Made by a program: the position numbers and the translations under genes
The notes under the pieces: generated by a model
What the model saw: only the letters and a program-made list of their open reading frames with translations
Databases searched by the model: none
Told to the model about the DNA's origin: nothing
Origin: Luteolibacter flavescens
GTDB lineage: Bacteria > Verrucomicrobiota > Verrucomicrobiia > Verrucomicrobiales > Akkermansiaceae
Assembly (NCBI RefSeq): GCF_025950085.1
Contig: NZ_JAPDDS010000003.1
Coordinates: 310,001-374,000, forward strand
Length of the DNA stretch: 64,000 nucleotides
Direction: 5' to 3'
Part shown: positions 40,362 to 50,080 of the stretch, in pieces
Position numbering within the stretch: the stretch's first letter is position 1
Layout: each line of letters starts with the position of its first letter

Positions 40362-41504
40362 ATGAAAATCCGCACATTCGCCCTTCCCGCCCTCGTGGCA
40401 TCGATTGCCGCCCTCGGTCTCACCAATTGCAAACAGGGCGGCGGCGACACGATCAAGGTGGGCGAATTCGCCTCGCTCACCGGCAAGGAAGCCACCTTCG
40501 GCACCTCGTCGCACGAGGGCACCCTGCTCGCCATCGAGGAAATCAATGCGGCGGGCGGCGTGCTCGGGAAGCAACTCGAACTGCTGACCGAGGACAACCA
40601 GTCCAAGGCCGGCGAATCCACCAACGCCGTCAACAAGCTGATTTCCAAGGACGGTGTGGTCGCCATTCTCGGCGAGGTGGCCTCCAGCCGCTCCTTCGAG
40701 GCAGCGCCGGTCTGCCGGGACAACAGCATTCCGATGATCTCCCCCGCCTCGACCAATCCCTCGGTCACCGAGGTCGGCGACTTCATCTTCCGCGCCTGCT
40801 TCACCGATCCTTTCCAAGGTGCCGCACTGGCGAACTTCGCCACCGGCGAGCTTAAGGCGACCCAGGTCGCCATGCTGACCGACGTGAAGAGCGACTACAG
40901 CAAGGGCCTCGCGAAGTTCTTCAAGGAGAAGTTCCTCGCGAACGGCGGCACGCTGGTCACCGAGCTCGACTACAATGGCGGAGACAAGGAATTCAAAGCC
41001 CAGCTCACCACCATCAAGAACAGCAACCCGCAGGCGGTCTTCGTCCCCGGCTACTACACGGACGTCGCACTCATTGCACGCCAGGCGAAGGACCTCGGCC
41101 TGAACGTGCCACTTTTCGGCGGTGACGGCTGGGAGAGCAACGTCCTCCTCGACATCGGCAAGGAAGCGATGAACGGCCACTACTTCTCCACCCACTGCGC
41201 CGCCGACCAGGGCACGCCGAAGATGACCGCCTTTGTGGAGTCCTACAAGAAGCGCTTCAATGGCAAGACCCCCGACGCGATGGCCGTGCTCGGCTACGAC
41301 TCCGCGATGCTGCTGGCCGATGCCATGAAGCGCGCCGGCACCACCGAAGGACCGAAGCTCCGCGACGCGATCGCCGCCACCAAGGACTTCGAAGGCGTCA
41401 GCGGCAAGTTCTCGCTCAATGAGAACCGCGATGCCGTGAAGGCCCTCGTCTTCATCAAGATCGAGGACGGCCAGTTCCGCTACACCGCCACGGTGAATCC
41501 GTGA
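40362..41504 (+). CDS. Branched-chain amino acid ABC transporter substrate-binding lipoprotein
   Basis: This 380-residue protein has a lipoprotein signal with the lipobox LTNC (Cys23). The Leu/Ile/Val-binding fold follows: IKVGEFASLTGKEATFGTSSHEGTLLAIEEINAAGGVLGKQLEL. It captures amino acids (or other ligands of this family, such as amides or urea) in the periplasm for the LivHMGF machinery encoded just downstream. The ligand cannot be fixed from sequence. The gap to livH is 99 bp and contains an inverted repeat. Confidence 0.93.
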   Translation: MKIRTFALPALVASIAALGLTNCKQGGGDTIKVGEFASLTGKEATFGTSSHEGTLLAIEEINAAGGVLGKQLELLTEDNQSKAGESTNAVNKLISKDGVVAILGEVASSRSFEAAPVCRDNSIPMISPASTNPSVTEVGDFIFRACFTDPFQGAALANFATGELKATQVAMLTDVKSDYSKGLAKFFKEKFLANGGTLVTELDYNGGDKEFKAQLTTIKNSNPQAVFVPGYYTDVALIARQAKDLGLNVPLFGGDGWESNVLLDIGKEAMNGHYFSTHCAADQGTPKMTAFVESYKKRFNGKTPDAMAVLGYDSAMLLADAMKRAGTTEGPKLRDAIAATKDFEGVSGKFSLNENRDAVKALVFIKIEDGQFRYTATVNP

Positions 41505-41529
41505 GGAAGTCGAGAGTCGATGGTTGAAG

Positions 41530-41585
41530 GTTGAGAGTAAAAAAACCTCCACTGCACAACCTTCTTCTCACTCTCTACTCTCAAC
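41530..41585. repeat. Inverted repeat between the binding-protein gene and livH
   Basis: Arms GTTGAGAGTA (41530-41539) and TACTCTCAAC (41576-41585) surround a 36-base loop. It may attenuate expression of the permease genes relative to the abundant binding protein, a common need in such operons; this is inference. Confidence 0.5.
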
Positions 41586-41603
41586 TCTTCACCCAGAACA
41601 CCT

Positions 41604-42521
41604 GTGGACCTCCAGCAGACGATCCAGCAGCTCATCAACGGTCTCGGGCTGGGATCGATCTACGCCCTCATCGCCCTCGGCTACACCATGGTGTACGGGG
41701 TGCTGAGGTTCATCAATTTCGCCCACAGCGACGTGCTGATGCTGGGTGCCTTCGCGGCGCTCTTCCTGGCTCCGCTGGTGGAAAAGGCCTTCGGTCCGCA
41801 GTCGGTTTTCGGCGCGATCATGATCATCGTGTTCGCCGCCGGAATCTGTGCCTGCATAGGCATGCTGATCGAGTTCCTCGCCTACCGGCCGCTGCGGAAG
41901 CGCCCGAAGCTGACGGTCCTCATCACGGCCATCGGCGTGTCGCTCTTCATCGAGTTCACCTGCCAGAACAAGGCGGTCTTCGGCGCGGCCACCCGCTCCT
42001 TCCCGAAGCTGCTGCCGGAGAAGCAATTCCACTTTGGCAACCTCGTCATCGGCAGCACGGATATCCTCGTGCCACTGGTGACCCTGCTGCTGCTGGGCGT
42101 GATGTGGGTCATCGTCCAGAAGACCCGCGTCGGCACGGCGATGCGCGCGGTTTCCTTCAATCAACAAGCCGCCTCGCTGATGGGCGTGCCGGTGAATCGC
42201 ATCATCTCCTTCACCTTCGGCCTGGGCTCGGCGCTCGCGGCCATCGCGGGCATCCTTTACTCGATGAAGGCTCCCGGCATCGAGCCGCTGATGGGTGTGC
42301 AACCCGGCCTGCGCGCCTTCATCGCAGCGGTCGTCGGCGGCATTGGAAATCTCCCCGGCGCGGTGATCGGCGGTCTGCTCATCGGCCTGCTTGAGACCTT
42401 CGCAGGTGGCATTCCGGGACTGTCCAGCTACCGCGACGCGATCGCTTTCGGCATCCTGATCCTGATCCTCCTTTTCAAACCTGCCGGCCTGCTCGGTCGC
42501 GCCACCATCGAGAAAGTCTGA
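41604..42521 (+). CDS. livH: Branched-chain amino acid ABC permease LivH
   Basis: This 305-residue permease has about eight membrane helices and the LivH start LQQTIQQLINGLGLGSIYALIALGYTMVYGVLRFINFAHSD. It starts at a GTG. The stop TGA shares a base with the livM ATG at 42521 (TGATG), showing translational coupling. With LivM it forms the membrane channel of the Liv-type importer. Confidence 0.95.
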   Translation: MDLQQTIQQLINGLGLGSIYALIALGYTMVYGVLRFINFAHSDVLMLGAFAALFLAPLVEKAFGPQSVFGAIMIIVFAAGICACIGMLIEFLAYRPLRKRPKLTVLITAIGVSLFIEFTCQNKAVFGAATRSFPKLLPEKQFHFGNLVIGSTDILVPLVTLLLLGVMWVIVQKTRVGTAMRAVSFNQQAASLMGVPVNRIISFTFGLGSALAAIAGILYSMKAPGIEPLMGVQPGLRAFIAAVVGGIGNLPGAVIGGLLIGLLETFAGGIPGLSSYRDAIAFGILILILLFKPAGLLGRATIEKV

Positions 42522-43441
42522 TGCCATTTTCCGGAGCAAAACGCTGGCTCTTCATCGGCATCGCCATCGCGGTGCTGGCCTCCCTTTCTTCCGGCGGGAT
42601 GAATCGCTACTACCTCGGCATCACCATCGATGTCGGCATCGCGATCATCCTCGCCGTCAGCCTGAATCTCATCAACGGCCACACCGGCCAATTCAGCCTG
42701 GGCCATGCCGGCTTCATGGCGGTGGGCGGTTACTTCGCCGCCTGGCTCTCGCTGCAGATGGGGGAAAATGCCAAGATGCTGTTTCCCCTCTCGCTGCTTG
42801 CCGGTGGCATTCTCGCAGCAGTCGTGGGCCTCGTGGTCGGCATTCCCTCGCTGCGCCTGCGCGGGGACTACCTCGCCATCGTCACGCTCGGCTTCGGCGA
42901 GATCATCCGGGTGATCGCGCAGAATACGGAAGCCATCGGTGCAGCCAGCGGCCTGAAGGGCATCCCGAAATTCACGAACCTCGGATGGACCTTCGGCCTC
43001 GCCGCCGTGACGATTTACGCGATCACCTCGCTGGTGAATTCCACCTACGGCCGCGGCTTCCTCGCCGTGCATGACGACGAGATCGCAGCCGAGTCCTCGG
43101 GCATCAATACCGTGCGCTACAAGGTCACCGCTTTCGTGACCGGGGCCTTCTTCGCTGGCATCGCGGGCGGCCTCTATGCCCACCACAAGCAGTTCCTCTC
43201 GCCCACCGGCTTCGACTGGCTGAAGTCCGTGGAAATCGTGGTCATGGTCATCCTCGGTGGCATGGGCCGCACGGTCGGCGTCATCGCCGCGGCCATCCTG
43301 CTCACGGTCCTGCCGGAGCTGCTTCGCGACTTCGCCGAATACCGGATGATCGTTTACGCGCTGCTCATCATCTTCCTGATGCTGGTGCGCCCGGGCGGGC
43401 TCTTCACCCTCAACCTCAAGCGCCGTTCCTCCGCAGCATGA
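42521..43441 (+). CDS. livM: Branched-chain amino acid ABC permease LivM
   Basis: This 306-residue permease has the family pattern AIILAVSLNLINGHTGQFSLGHAGFMAVGGYFAA and SLRLRGDYLAIVTLGFGEIIR. It overlaps livH by one base and livG by four (43438-43441, ATGA). It pairs with LivH as the transmembrane part of the importer. Confidence 0.95.
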   Translation: MPFSGAKRWLFIGIAIAVLASLSSGGMNRYYLGITIDVGIAIILAVSLNLINGHTGQFSLGHAGFMAVGGYFAAWLSLQMGENAKMLFPLSLLAGGILAAVVGLVVGIPSLRLRGDYLAIVTLGFGEIIRVIAQNTEAIGAASGLKGIPKFTNLGWTFGLAAVTIYAITSLVNSTYGRGFLAVHDDEIAAESSGINTVRYKVTAFVTGAFFAGIAGGLYAHHKQFLSPTGFDWLKSVEIVVMVILGGMGRTVGVIAAAILLTVLPELLRDFAEYRMIVYALLIIFLMLVRPGGLFTLNLKRRSSAA

Positions 43442-44226
43442 GCACACCGCTCCTGGAACTCGAGAACGTGACGATCAAGTTCGGCGGCCTGACTGCGGTC
43501 AGCGAGCTGACCACCACCGTCGGCGCTGGCCAACTCGTCGGACTCATCGGCCCGAATGGCGCCGGGAAGACGACGGCCTTCAACATGATCACCGGCGTGT
43601 ATCAGCCGACTTCCGGCACGATCCGCTTCGACGGGAAATGCACCGCCGGGATCAAGCCGAGCAAGCTGGCGGACCGCGGCATCGCGCGCACTTTCCAGAA
43701 TATCCGCCTCTTCGGCTCGATGAGCGTGCTGGACAACATCCGCGTCGCCAAGCAGCTCCACAATTCCCAGAATTTCCTCGGCTCGCTCTGGCGCGGGAAG
43801 GCCTGGAAAGAGAGCGAGGCGGAGATCGAGAAGGACGCCCTGGAGCTCCTAGAGATCTTCAACCTCGCGAAGTTCCGCGACGAAATGGCGACCTCCCTGC
43901 CCTACGGCGACCAGCGTCGCCTGGAGATCGTCCGCGCGCTCGCCACCCGGCCGAAGTTGCTGCTGCTCGACGAGCCCGCCGCCGGCATGAACCCGTCCGA
44001 GAAGGACGACCTGATGCACCTCATCCGTTTCATCAAGGACCGCTACCAGCTCGCAGTCCTGCTCGTGGAGCACGACATGAAGGTGGTCATGGGCATCTGC
44101 GAACGCATCGCCGTGCTCGAATACGGCCGCAAGATCGCCGAGGGCACGCCCAAGGAAATCCAATGCCATCCGAAGGTCATCGAAGCCTACCTCGGAGCGG
44201 CAGCCACCCCGATTGAGACGACGTGA
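43438..44226 (+). CDS. livG: Branched-chain amino acid ABC ATPase LivG
   Basis: This 262-residue ATPase has Walker A GPNGAGKT near residue 38. It also has the LivG feature ARTFQNIRLFGSMSVLDNIRVA and Walker B LLLLDEPAAGMNP, and ends with the usual EAYLG. The signature position reads LPYGDQRRLEI (LPYG...RLEIVRAL), as normal for LivG. It energises LivHM together with LivF. Confidence 0.95.
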   Translation: MSTPLLELENVTIKFGGLTAVSELTTTVGAGQLVGLIGPNGAGKTTAFNMITGVYQPTSGTIRFDGKCTAGIKPSKLADRGIARTFQNIRLFGSMSVLDNIRVAKQLHNSQNFLGSLWRGKAWKESEAEIEKDALELLEIFNLAKFRDEMATSLPYGDQRRLEIVRALATRPKLLLLDEPAAGMNPSEKDDLMHLIRFIKDRYQLAVLLVEHDMKVVMGICERIAVLEYGRKIAEGTPKEIQCHPKVIEAYLGAAATPIETT

Positions 44227-44254
44227 CCATGAAGCAAGCGGGCTCTTCTTCACC

Positions 44255-44321
44255 GTGGCCGCGGCATCTTGCCGCGAGCCCTTCTAGGCGCTCGAGGCTT
44301 GCGGCAGGATGCCGCAGCCAC
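44255..44321. repeat. REP-like palindromic element, family A, between livG and livF
   Basis: Arms 44255-44280 and 44296-44321 are largely inverse complements with a 15-base spacer. The right arm is identical to that of the copy at 13948-13973 over 26 bases. It interrupts the otherwise overlapping liv operon. Confidence 0.85.
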
Positions 44322-44349
44322 TTTTCCCATCACGCCACACGCCTCCAGC

Positions 44350-45057
<708 letters not shown>

Positions 45058-45128
45058 GGAGTGCGGGAGACCGTCCCGTAAATCCATGTCGACGAGACGT
45101 CGGCAATCCTCACCATTCCCTCGAACCC

Positions 45129-46094
45129 ATGAAAATCTTCACTGACCTCAGCACCTCGCCGGAACTCCTGGAGTATCTCCGCGAAGGGATCGCCCCTCAC
45201 GAACTGCTGCTGCCCGCGCAAAGCGGTGCCTCCGTGCTCGCCGACGTGCCGACCGATCCCCTGATGCAGGAGGCGGACATCGTGCTCGGCCAGCCGCGCG
45301 TGGATGCCGTGCTTTCCTCGCCAAAGCTGAAGTGGCTGCAGGTCAGCACCGCGGGCTACACTCGCTACGATACCGCCGACTTCCGTGCAGCCGTGAAGGA
45401 AAAGGGTGTCCCGGTTTCCAACAGTTCGCATGTTTATGACGATGCCTGCGCGGAACACGTGATCGCCTTCATGCTGGCAAATGCCCGCCAGCTTCCGCGC
45501 AACCTGAAGTCACGATGCGCGAATGGCTCCGCCGAGTGGAATGGCCTGCGCCGGGACTGCAAGCTACTGCAGGAGCAATCCCTGCTCATCGTCGGCTACG
45601 GCGCGATCGCGGAGCGTGTGATCGAGCTGCTGCAGCCCTTCCGCATGAGCATCACCGCGATGCGCCGCACGGTTCGTGGCGACGAGAAGGTGAAGATCGT
45701 CACTCCAGACGAAGTTTCCGCCGCCCTCGCGGAAGCCGACCACGTCATCAACATCCTGCCCGACAACGCGGAGTCGCTGCATTGGTTCAATGCCGCCCGG
45801 TTCGCCCAGATGAAGCCGGGAGCGATCTACTACAATATCGGCCGCGGCACCACGACCCAGCAGGACGACCTCGCCGCGACCCTCAAGTCCGGCCACCTCG
45901 GTGCCGCCTGGCTCGACGTCACCGACCCGGAGCCACTGCCCGACGACCACGTGCTGTGGACCTGTGAGACCTGTCACATCACGCCGCACACCGCGGGCGG
46001 GCAATACGACGAGGCACGCGTGCTGATCCGCCATTTCATCGAGAATCTCCGCCGCTTCGAGAAGGGCGAGAAGCTTGTGAACCGGATCATGTAA
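45129..46094 (+). CDS. D-2-hydroxyacid dehydrogenase
   Basis: This 321-residue NAD-dependent dehydrogenase has the Rossmann motif IVGYGAIAERVIELL near residue 155. It also has NIGRGTTTQQDDL, the acidic residue in DVTDPEPLPDDH and the catalytic His in ITPHTAGGQYDEA. An arginine expected in the substrate site precedes the 'NILPDNAES' loop less clearly than usual. Its substrate (a 2-keto acid or phosphoglycerate-like compound) is not known. It follows livF by 71 bp and may be in the same transcript. Confidence 0.9.
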   Translation: MKIFTDLSTSPELLEYLREGIAPHELLLPAQSGASVLADVPTDPLMQEADIVLGQPRVDAVLSSPKLKWLQVSTAGYTRYDTADFRAAVKEKGVPVSNSSHVYDDACAEHVIAFMLANARQLPRNLKSRCANGSAEWNGLRRDCKLLQEQSLLIVGYGAIAERVIELLQPFRMSITAMRRTVRGDEKVKIVTPDEVSAALAEADHVINILPDNAESLHWFNAARFAQMKPGAIYYNIGRGTTTQQDDLAATLKSGHLGAAWLDVTDPEPLPDDHVLWTCETCHITPHTAGGQYDEARVLIRHFIENLRRFEKGEKLVNRIM

Positions 46095-46204
46095 GCCCGG
46101 GCCGGAAGGTCGGTTGACGGGATGCATCCGCACGGGAGTAGTGAAAGCCTGCTTTCCCTGACGCGGAATCGTGTCCATGATGATGGAAACTTTCCCTCCT
46201 CGTC

Positions 46205-47125
46205 ATGCCGACCTTTTCCGTCCACAAGTCCATTCGCATCGCGGCTCCGGCGCAGCAGGTCTATGACCTGATCCGCGATTTCAAAAGCTGGCCCGCGTGG
46301 TCGCCGTGGCTGCTCGCGGAGCCGGGAGCAAAGCTCGCCTACTCCGATGACGGGCGCGGCTACACGTGGGACGGCAGCATCACCGGCAGCGGCGAGATGG
46401 AGATCACCGGCGGCGACCCGCCGTGGTCCATCCACCACCGGCTCACATTTCTCAAGCCGTGGAAGTCCGTGAACCAGGTGGCATTCCACCTTTCCGAGCA
46501 CGATCACGAGACCGACGTGGAGTGGACCATGGAGGGCTCCCTGCCGTGGTTCATGTGGTGGATGCGCCCGATGATGACAGCCTGGATCGGCTCGGACTAC
46601 GGGCGCGGGCTGAAGATGCTGAAGGATCTGGTGGAGACCGGCACGGTGCCATCAAGGCTGGATTTCCCCGGCATCGAGGAGGTGAAGGGCTTCCGCTACG
46701 TGGGAGTGAGGTCCACCACGCCCACGGCGGAGATCAGCACGTCCATCAGCCGCGACATGGGAAAGCTGATGGCATGGCTGGAGGCGAGCAGGAACACACC
46801 CTCCGGCCCGCCATTCACGATCACGCACAAGTGGGATCCGGTGAAAGGAGTGGCGGACTACACGATCGGATTCCCCCTCACCAGGGACGTCCAGATACCC
46901 ACGGATTTCGTTCGCGGGGAGATCCCGTCCTGCCGCGCGTATGTCGTGAAGCACACCGGCCCGTATCGTCACCTCGGCAATGCATGGGCCGCCGGGATGA
47001 TGCATGGCCGCGCGAAGAAATTCACTACGGACAAGAAGGTGCCGCTCTTCGAAATCTACGACAACGACCCCACCGTCACCCCGGAGGCAGACCTCGTGAC
47101 CCGGGTGCATCTGCCCGCGAAGTAA
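46205..47125 (+). CDS. SRPBCC domain plus GyrI-like effector-binding domain protein
   Basis: This 306-residue protein combines two ligand-binding folds. Residues about 1-150 are SRPBCC (SIRIAAPAQQVYDLIRDFKSWPAWSPW), and about 155-305 are a GyrI/AraC-effector domain (RYVGVRSTTP...CRAYVVKHTGPYRHLGNAW...PLFEIYDNDP). No DNA-binding domain is present, so it probably senses or binds a small molecule. I have seen this domain pair in other Gram-negative bacteria, without known function. Confidence 0.85.
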   Translation: MPTFSVHKSIRIAAPAQQVYDLIRDFKSWPAWSPWLLAEPGAKLAYSDDGRGYTWDGSITGSGEMEITGGDPPWSIHHRLTFLKPWKSVNQVAFHLSEHDHETDVEWTMEGSLPWFMWWMRPMMTAWIGSDYGRGLKMLKDLVETGTVPSRLDFPGIEEVKGFRYVGVRSTTPTAEISTSISRDMGKLMAWLEASRNTPSGPPFTITHKWDPVKGVADYTIGFPLTRDVQIPTDFVRGEIPSCRAYVVKHTGPYRHLGNAWAAGMMHGRAKKFTTDKKVPLFEIYDNDPTVTPEADLVTRVHLPAK

Positions 47126-47166
47126 TCGTGGCAGGACTCCCTCCGTAGCATGACTCTCTTCGTAGC

Positions 47167-47185
47167 GAAACGACTGCGTCGTTTC
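47167..47185. repeat. Short hairpin-forming palindrome
   Basis: GAAACGA and TCGTTTC flank a CTGCG loop in the 167-bp gap before the HAD gene. No T tract follows, so it is not a convincing terminator. The rest of the gap (47126-47292) holds nothing else recognised. Confidence 0.45.
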
Positions 47186-47292
47186 GGCTGGGCAAAGCCA
47201 CGAACCCACGAAGCCCCTCCCGATCACCCATCCCACCAGCCCCGCCACAAAATCATCCTTGCCCGCCCTGCCCCGCCGCCTCATCCCGACGC

Positions 47293-47922
47293 ATGCAGTT
47301 TTCGGCGGTGCTGTTCGATTTCGATGGAGTGCTCGTGGACACCGAGTGGGCGATCTACGAGGCCTGGCACCGCACCTTTCTGAGTAACGGCCATCCGCTC
47401 CCGCTGGAGACCTACACGCAGTGCATCGGCTCGGACTTCGACACGTGGTCACCGAAGGTTCACCTGGAAGAACTCACCGGCCGCAGCTTTGACTGGCACC
47501 AGCTCGACGCCGACCGGCAGGTGGAGATCCGCCGCGACCTGGAGCAGGCAGGCCCCATGCCCGGGGTGGTGGCACTGCTGGAAAAGCTCACCGCGGAGGG
47601 CGTGCCGCTCGCCGTGGTGTCCAGCTCTTCCCACCAGTGGGTGGATGGCTGGCTGGAGAAGCTGCAGCTCATGCCCTACTTCCGCCACGTCGTCTGCCGC
47701 GGCGATGCCCCGCGCATCAAGCCCGCGCCGGACCTCTGGCTGGAGGCGGTGAAGCGCCTCGGCATCCCCGCCGGCGAATGCCTCGCCATCGAGGACTCGC
47801 TGAATGGCGTGAAGTCCGCCAAGGCCGCCGGGCTGAACGTGTGGGCCGTGCCGAACCGCACCACCGCGTGCCTGGATTTCTCGCTGGCCGACCGCATCGT
47901 CGGCACGCTGGAAATGCTCTGA
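47293..47922 (+). CDS. HAD superfamily hydrolase (beta-phosphoglucomutase-like)
   Basis: This 209-residue phosphatase has motif I FDFDGVLVDTEW (Asp9, Asp11), motif II VVSSSS and motif III/IV KPAPDLWLEAVKRLG with ECLAIEDSLNG. It is a subfamily I HAD enzyme with the alpha-helical cap, resembling beta-phosphoglucomutase or sugar phosphatases. The substrate is unknown. It stands alone, facing hisF. Confidence 0.92.
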   Translation: MQFSAVLFDFDGVLVDTEWAIYEAWHRTFLSNGHPLPLETYTQCIGSDFDTWSPKVHLEELTGRSFDWHQLDADRQVEIRRDLEQAGPMPGVVALLEKLTAEGVPLAVVSSSSHQWVDGWLEKLQLMPYFRHVVCRGDAPRIKPAPDLWLEAVKRLGIPAGECLAIEDSLNGVKSAKAAGLNVWAVPNRTTACLDFSLADRIVGTLEML

Positions 47923-47959
47923 GGAGTGCCGACGTTCCGTCGATACGTCCGCACCGGTC

Positions 47960-48724
47960 TCACATCTCCGGCCGCACCGGGATGCCGCGCTCGGCGAAGT
48001 AGCTCTTCGCCTCGCCCACGGTGTGCTTGCCGAAGTGGAAGATGCTCGCGGCCAGCACGGCATCGGCCTTCCCCTTTTCCAGCACCTCCACCATGTGATC
48101 GAGATTTCCGGCGCCGCCGCTCGCGATGACCGGGATGCCGACGCTTTCTGAAATCGCCGCCGTGAGCTCGCAATCGTAGCCGGCCTGGGTGCCGTCGGCG
48201 TCCATGCTGGTCAGCAGGATCTCCCCTGCCCCGCGGCGCCAGACCTCCTTCGCCCACTCCACGGCATCCAGCCCCACGGCTGTGCGACCGCCGTGCGTGT
48301 AGACGCCCCACTTGCCGGGGCCCTCGCGCTTCGCATCGATCGCCACGACGATGCACTGACTGCCGAATGCCTTCGCCCCGGCATCGACGAGCCCGGGATC
48401 CTTCACCGCGGAAGTATTGATGCCCACCTTGTCGGCTCCTGCCAAAAGCATCTCGCGCATGTTTTCCACCGAGCGGATGCCTCCGCCCACCGTCAGCGGG
48501 ATGAAGCAATGGGCCGCCGTGCGCCGGACCACGTCCACCATCGTCGCGCGGTTGTCGGATGATGCCGTGATGTCGAGGAAGACGAGTTCGTCCGCCTGCT
48601 GGGCATTGTAGGCCATGGCGCACTCGACCGGATCACCGGCATCGACGAGATCGACGAAATTGACGCCTTTGACCACACGACCGTCGGTGACGTCGAGGCA
48701 GGGAATGATGCGTTTGGCGAGCAC
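47960..48724 (-). CDS. hisF: Imidazole glycerol phosphate synthase subunit HisF
   Basis: This 254-residue cyclase is a TIM barrel with [19 protein letters not shown] at its start and [10 protein letters not shown] later; Asp in CLD and AID are the catalytic pair. It closes the imidazole ring in histidine synthesis together with HisH. The GTG at 48724 is the start; the longer frame to 48775 runs through a REP-like repeat (its translation, [10 protein letters not shown], also appears upstream of livF). No other his gene is near. Confidence 0.95.
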   Translation of the reverse strand: MLAKRIIPCLDVTDGRVVKGVNFVDLVDAGDPVECAMAYNAQQADELVFLDITASSDNRATMVDVVRRTAAHCFIPLTVGGGIRSVENMREMLLAGADKVGINTSAVKDPGLVDAGAKAFGSQCIVVAIDAKREGPGKWGVYTHGGRTAVGLDAVEWAKEVWRRGAGEILLTSMDADGTQAGYDCELTAAISESVGIPVIASGGAGNLDHMVEVLEKGKADAVLAASIFHFGKHTVGEAKSYFAERGIPVRPEM

Positions 48725-48737
48725 GGCGGTCACAAAA

Positions 48738-48763
48738 GTGGCTGCGGCATCCTGCCGCAAGCC
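48738..48763. repeat. REP-like element, family A, single arm, upstream of hisF
   Basis: This 26-base arm is the exact inverse complement of the right arms at 13948-13973 and 44296-44321. The partner arm is missing. It lies in the hisF leader region. Confidence 0.8.
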
Positions 48764-48839
48764 CTCATATCGCACAAAGTCCCATTCTCACGGCGTCAGG
48801 GGACTTGCCAGCGCCGGGAGCGGGATTAAAAACCCGCGC

Positions 48840-49976
48840 GTGACCTACGACTTCGACGTCCCCATCACCCGTCAGGGAACCGGCTGCATCAAGTTCGACC
48901 GCCGGCCGGAACTCGATCCCTTCTGGGTGGCGGACATGGATTTCACGTCCGCACCGGAAATCATCGAGGCGCTGCACGCGCGGATCAATCACGGGGTCTT
49001 CGGCTACGCGCAGGCACATGCCGGGGTGAACGAGGCGATTGACCTCTACCTTGAAAACCAGCGCGGCGTGACCGTCCCGGGCGAGCAGATCGTCCATCTC
49101 GGCGGCCTCGTGCCCGCCCTTTCGCTGGCCGGCCGCGCCTTTTGCCAGGCGGGCGAGGCGCTGATGACCTGCACGCCGGTCTATCCGCCATTCATCGGCG
49201 TCCATCACGACGGCGTGGCGAAGCTCATCACCGTCGATCACGTCCTCGTGAACGAACGCTACGAATTTGACTGGGATGCGATGGAGGCCGCAGTGACGCC
49301 CGAGACGAAGGTCTTCCTGCTCTGCAATCCACAGAACCCGCTCGGCCGCGTCTTCACCCGTGAGGAGGTGGAGCAGCTCGCCCGCTTCTGCGTGAAGCAC
49401 GATCTGGTGCTGGTCTCCGATGAGATCCACTGCGACCTGGTGCTGGATGCGGAGAAAACGCCGCATTTCTCCGCGCTGGAGCTTTCCGAGGACCTGCGCC
49501 AGCGGACGATCACGCTGCTTTCCCCGAGCAAGACCTGGAACATCGCCGGCCTAGGCTATGCCTTCGCGGTGATCCCGGACGACTCGATCCGCCGCCGCTT
49601 CAGCGCGCAGCGGGGCCACACCCTCTCGGAAATCAATGCCCTCTCCTACTACGCCGCCGAGGCCGCCTACCGCCACGGCGAGCCATGGCGCCAGCAGCTC
49701 CTCGCTTACCTGCGGGGGAACCGGGCCGCGCTGGACGCCTTCGTCGCCGAGCGCATGCCAAAGCTGAAGGTGATCCCCGGCGAGGCGACCTACCTCGCGT
49801 GGATCGATGCCCGGGGCATGGGCGTCGAGAATCCGGCGCAGTATTTCGAGAAGAACGCCGGACTTTTCCTCTCGGATGGCGCATTCTTCGGCTGGCCGGG
49901 CTGGATCCGCTTCAATTTCGGCACCACCCGCGAGCACATGCTGGCCGGTCTCGAGAAAATGGCGGCGGTGCTCTGA
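48840..49976 (+). CDS. PatB/MalY-type pyridoxal phosphate C-S lyase
   Basis: This 378-residue aminotransferase fold type I enzyme starts VTYDFDVPITRQGTGCIKFD...ELDPFWVADMDF, the PatB/MalY hallmark. It also has FGYAQAHAGVNEAI, LVSDEIHCDLV and the PLP lysine in LSPSKTWNIAGLG (Lys231). Members are cystathionine beta-lyases. The frame is open upstream to 48615, but the GTG at 48840 gives the family start. It is divergent from hisF. Confidence 0.94.
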   Translation: MTYDFDVPITRQGTGCIKFDRRPELDPFWVADMDFTSAPEIIEALHARINHGVFGYAQAHAGVNEAIDLYLENQRGVTVPGEQIVHLGGLVPALSLAGRAFCQAGEALMTCTPVYPPFIGVHHDGVAKLITVDHVLVNERYEFDWDAMEAAVTPETKVFLLCNPQNPLGRVFTREEVEQLARFCVKHDLVLVSDEIHCDLVLDAEKTPHFSALELSEDLRQRTITLLSPSKTWNIAGLGYAFAVIPDDSIRRRFSAQRGHTLSEINALSYYAAEAAYRHGEPWRQQLLAYLRGNRAALDAFVAERMPKLKVIPGEATYLAWIDARGMGVENPAQYFEKNAGLFLSDGAFFGWPGWIRFNFGTTREHMLAGLEKMAAVL

Positions 49977-50014
49977 GTCGCGCTGCGGGGACCTCACGCC
50001 GTGCAACTTGCGCA

Positions 50015-50041
50015 GCGGAATGACTTCCGCGGTCCCAGTGA
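50015..50041. repeat. REP-like element, family B
   Basis: GCGGAATGACTTCCGC followed by GGTCCCAGTGA matches the element at 24506-24532 in 23 of 27 bases. It lies between the C-S lyase and the next gene. Confidence 0.55.
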
Positions 50042-50080
50042 ACCATTGCCAGCCCGCGCTTCATCCCTACACTGCCACCC

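Noticed and set aside
40161-41552. 463-codon minus-strand open frame opposite the Liv binding-protein gene
   Set aside because: The plus-strand gene is an unmistakable ABC binding lipoprotein; the antisense product has no recognisable feature.
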